This document shows positions 5,644 to 6,694 of a DNA stretch of 6,694 bases, piece by piece. Numbering within the stretch: position 1 is the first letter of the stretch; every line of letters begins with the position of its first letter. Origin of the DNA: an uncultured Eubacteriales bacterium (GTDB taxonomy: Bacteria; Bacillota; Clostridia; Oscillospirales; Acutalibacteraceae); NCBI GenBank assembly GCA_934444695.1, contig CAKSDF010000104.1, forward strand, positions 1 to 6,694, written 5' to 3'. Under the pieces are notes generated by a model. It made no database searches. It was not told the origin of the DNA and was given only the letters and a program-made list of their open reading frames with translations. The position numbers were made by a program, and so were the translations under genes.

Positions 5644-6183
5644 TCAGCTTTCAAGCTGCCCGCCTAAGAAAGATGCGGCAATTCCGGCAATTTTAACATC
5701 GGCGGTGTCGGGGGCTTGGTTCTTTTTGCCGTTCATAAGACAAACGGCTCCGATGACGTCCCCCGACGATATGATGGGCATAACAACGGTGGCCGTTTTA
5801 TCGACCCCTTCGAGTGGAAAAAATCCCATTCCCGCGCCCGAATAAACGTAGGGTTTGCGGTGTTCCATAAGGTCCTCAAGCTCGGTCGACAGCCGTCTTT
5901 CAAGAACCTCTCTTTTGGAAAGGCCGGCCGCCGCAACGCAGTTGTCCTTGTCGCAAATAATTACCGGAAGCTCGGTGCCGTCGGCCATTGATTCGGCATA
6001 GTCGCCCGCAAGCTGCGAAAGCTCACCGATGGGTGAATATTTTTTAAAAATAACATCCCCGTCTCCGCCTGTATATATCTCCAGCGGGTCGCCCTCGCGG
6101 ATACGCATTGTGCGGCGGATTTCCTTTGGAATGACCACCCTGCCGAGGTCGTCAATTCTTCTTACTATTCCTGTTGCTTTCAT
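5644..6183 (-). CDS. spoVT: Stage V sporulation protein T, AbrB-family transcription regulator
   Basis: This is a forespore regulator. In Bacillus, SpoVT is a DNA-binding protein that tunes sigma-G-dependent genes during spore maturation. The product is 179 residues, essentially the family length (178 in B. subtilis). The N-terminus MKATGIVRRIDDLGRVVIPK followed by EIRRTMRIREGDPLEIY is the swapped-hairpin SpoVT/AbrB DNA-binding domain and is nearly invariant. Residues about 55-179 form the GAF-like C-terminal domain (VIICDKDNCVAAAG; VVMPIISSGDVIGAVCLM; AAGFL-like AASFLGG). The ATG is preceded on the - strand by GGGAGT with 7 nt spacing. A perfect CATAATA -10-like sequence (CATNNTA class, 6265-6259 on the - strand) lies upstream but has no good -35 at normal spacing, so promoter assignment is uncertain. 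The gene converges with the secreted-protein array. It indicates descent from an endospore former. Confidence 0.97.
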   Translation of the reverse strand: MKATGIVRRIDDLGRVVIPKEIRRTMRIREGDPLEIYTGGDGDVIFKKYSPIGELSQLAGDYAESMADGTELPVIICDKDNCVAAAGLSKREVLERRLSTELEDLMEHRKPYVYSGAGMGFFPLEGVDKTATVVMPIISSGDVIGAVCLMNGKKNQAPDTADVKIAGIAASFLGGQLES

Positions 6184-6289
6184 ATATAAAACTCCCTTTG
6201 TTTCGATATTTTGCCTTAATATTGTGGCTTTAAATGATGCTTTTATTCAAAAGAAAAATATTATGAAAACTGATTTTATCGAGACGATG

Positions 6290-6448
6290 CGGTGTGTTTT
6301 CTTGCACCGAGACAGTAATGTTTTTTGTGCTGATAAGCACTTTTTATCGTGTTTATGCGGTGCTTTTTTGTGTCGATGCAGTGTGCTTTTTTCGCACCGG
6401 ACGGAGGCTTCTCCTTGTGCGGATACGGTCGGTTTTTAATTGCACGGT
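6290..6448. repeat. Degenerate array of about seven 23-bp units with phased T-tracts
   Basis: T-rich tracts begin at about 6297, 6321, 6341, 6364, 6387, 6410 and 6433, giving steps of 24, 20, 23, 23, 23, 23. Flanks recur as GGTG or GTGC before the T-tract and GCACCG-like after it. The clearest unit reads GTGCTTTTTTCGCACCGG (6383-6400), a hairpin-like dyad around the T-tract. Units are too diverged to be certain that they share one origin. Confidence 0.5.
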
Positions 6449-6506
6449 TGAGGGGTGGACGGGTTACATCGTTCGGTGTTTCTTCATTTTGAGTTACATT
6501 CATTCA

Positions 6507-6545
6507 AGAAAAACAACAGCGGCGCAGCATTTTAACTGCACCGCT
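6507..6545 (-). terminator. Rho-independent terminator of the upstream gene
   Basis: Read on the - strand, AGCGGTGCAG (6545-6536) pairs with CTGCGCCGCT (6527-6518) in a 10-bp stem with one G-U pair and an 8-nt loop, followed by GTTGTTTTTC. It lies about 70 nt after the stop of the partial gene and suggests that spoVT is transcribed separately. Confidence 0.75.
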
Positions 6546-6616
6546 AAACTATGTGTGATTATCCATTTGTGCCGCAAAAATTAAACGGCAAAAGGCTTAA
6601 TAGATGCTTTCGGATG

Positions 6617-6694
6617 TTACTGCTGTACGTGGACGGTGTTTATCATCTCGTCAACATAGCCTTTCATTTCGGCCTGCTTGGCGCTGTCGGCTTC
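6617..6694 (-). CDS. 3' end of an unidentified gene (partial)
   Basis: Reading the - strand from the window edge gives 25 codons in one open frame and a TAA stop (6619-6617). The peptide begins EADSAKQAEMKG and ends YVDEMINTVHVQQ. The codon pattern is GC-richer and more gene-like than the adjacent intergenic DNA, and a good terminator follows. Too little is present to identify it. In many Clostridia a PrsA-like peptidylprolyl isomerase or mfd lies upstream of spoVT, and a charged helical C-terminus would fit the former, but this rests on gene-order knowledge rather than on the residues seen. Confidence 0.6.
   Translation of the reverse strand, partial: EADSAKQAEMKGYVDEMINTVHVQQ

Larger units (their letters stand above)
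6184..6616. other. Long intergenic region upstream of spoVT
   Basis: No credible gene is present in these 433 bp. Open frames here have low-complexity, cysteine- and histidine-rich translations and no ribosome binding sites. From the spoVT side the region holds the spoVT leader, a candidate CATAATA -10, the 23-bp T-tract array (6290-6448), an unremarkable stretch (6449-6506), the terminator of the upstream gene (6507-6545) and its 3' untranslated region. Confidence 0.6.

Noticed and set aside
6327..6345. Terminator hairpin GTGCT-GATA-AGCAC followed by TTTTT on the + strand
   Set aside because: The stem is only 5 bp, no + strand gene lies upstream, and it falls inside the T-tract array, which produces such dyads by itself.
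6290..6448. CRISPR-like or coding array
   Set aside because: Units follow each other without spacers and vary too much. The open frames across the segment lack ribosome binding sites and have low-complexity translations.
6029..6584. + strand open frames across the spoVT start and upstream region
   Set aside because: They overlap spoVT antisense or the T-tract array, start without a ribosome binding site and are rich in Phe, Cys and Arg, as expected for non-coding sequence.

Overview
The window looks like a chromosomal segment of an endospore-forming Bacillota of the class Clostridia, probably an Oscillospiraceae- or Ruminococcus-like gut or fibre-degrading lineage. The evidence is a near-canonical SpoVT, strong GGAGG ribosome binding sites, AT-rich spacers, and secreted proteins ending in dockerin-type calcium-binding repeats. 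The species cannot be named from this sequence.

Positions 1-5490 hold a tandem array of secreted-protein genes, all on the + strand. The order is inhibitor-like copy 1 (13-702), a truncated protease gene (747-1223), inhibitor-like copy 2 (1400-2089), a full S8 subtilisin-like protease (2196-4694) and inhibitor-like copy 3 (4770-5459), closed by a strong intrinsic terminator (5497-5528). The protease has a signal peptide, an I9-like propeptide with a long helical insertion, an intact Asp/His/Asn/Ser catalytic set, a beta-sandwich, a ricin-type lectin-like domain and a two-repeat dockerin. By manual alignment, the three 229-residue proteins resemble the protease's own propeptide, followed by a dockerin-like tail in which the first calcium loop is lost. 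The array appears to have grown by duplication of an [inhibitor-like + protease] unit, with one protease copy reduced to its first 153 codons.

A 22-bp motif (core ATTCYRAAAAAGAA) recurs in every spacer of the array and forms about five tandem units at 1261-1367, overlapping the -10 of a good sigma-A promoter. The ribosome binding site and signal-peptide segment of the three inhibitor-like genes is almost identical in DNA, although the mature proteins have diverged.

Positions 5644-6694 are an ordinary chromosomal region on the - strand: spoVT (6183-5644) and, upstream of it, the 3' end of an unidentified gene (stop at 6617-6619) with its own terminator (6507-6545). The roughly 430-bp gap between them contains a degenerate array of about seven 23-bp units with phased T-tracts (6290-6448).

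The proposed working picture is a secreted, dockerin-bearing protease made together with dockerin-bearing stand-alone propeptide homologues that might inhibit it, help it fold, or sit beside it on a scaffold. The homology is visible in the sequence. The inhibitory role and any cohesin partner are inference.
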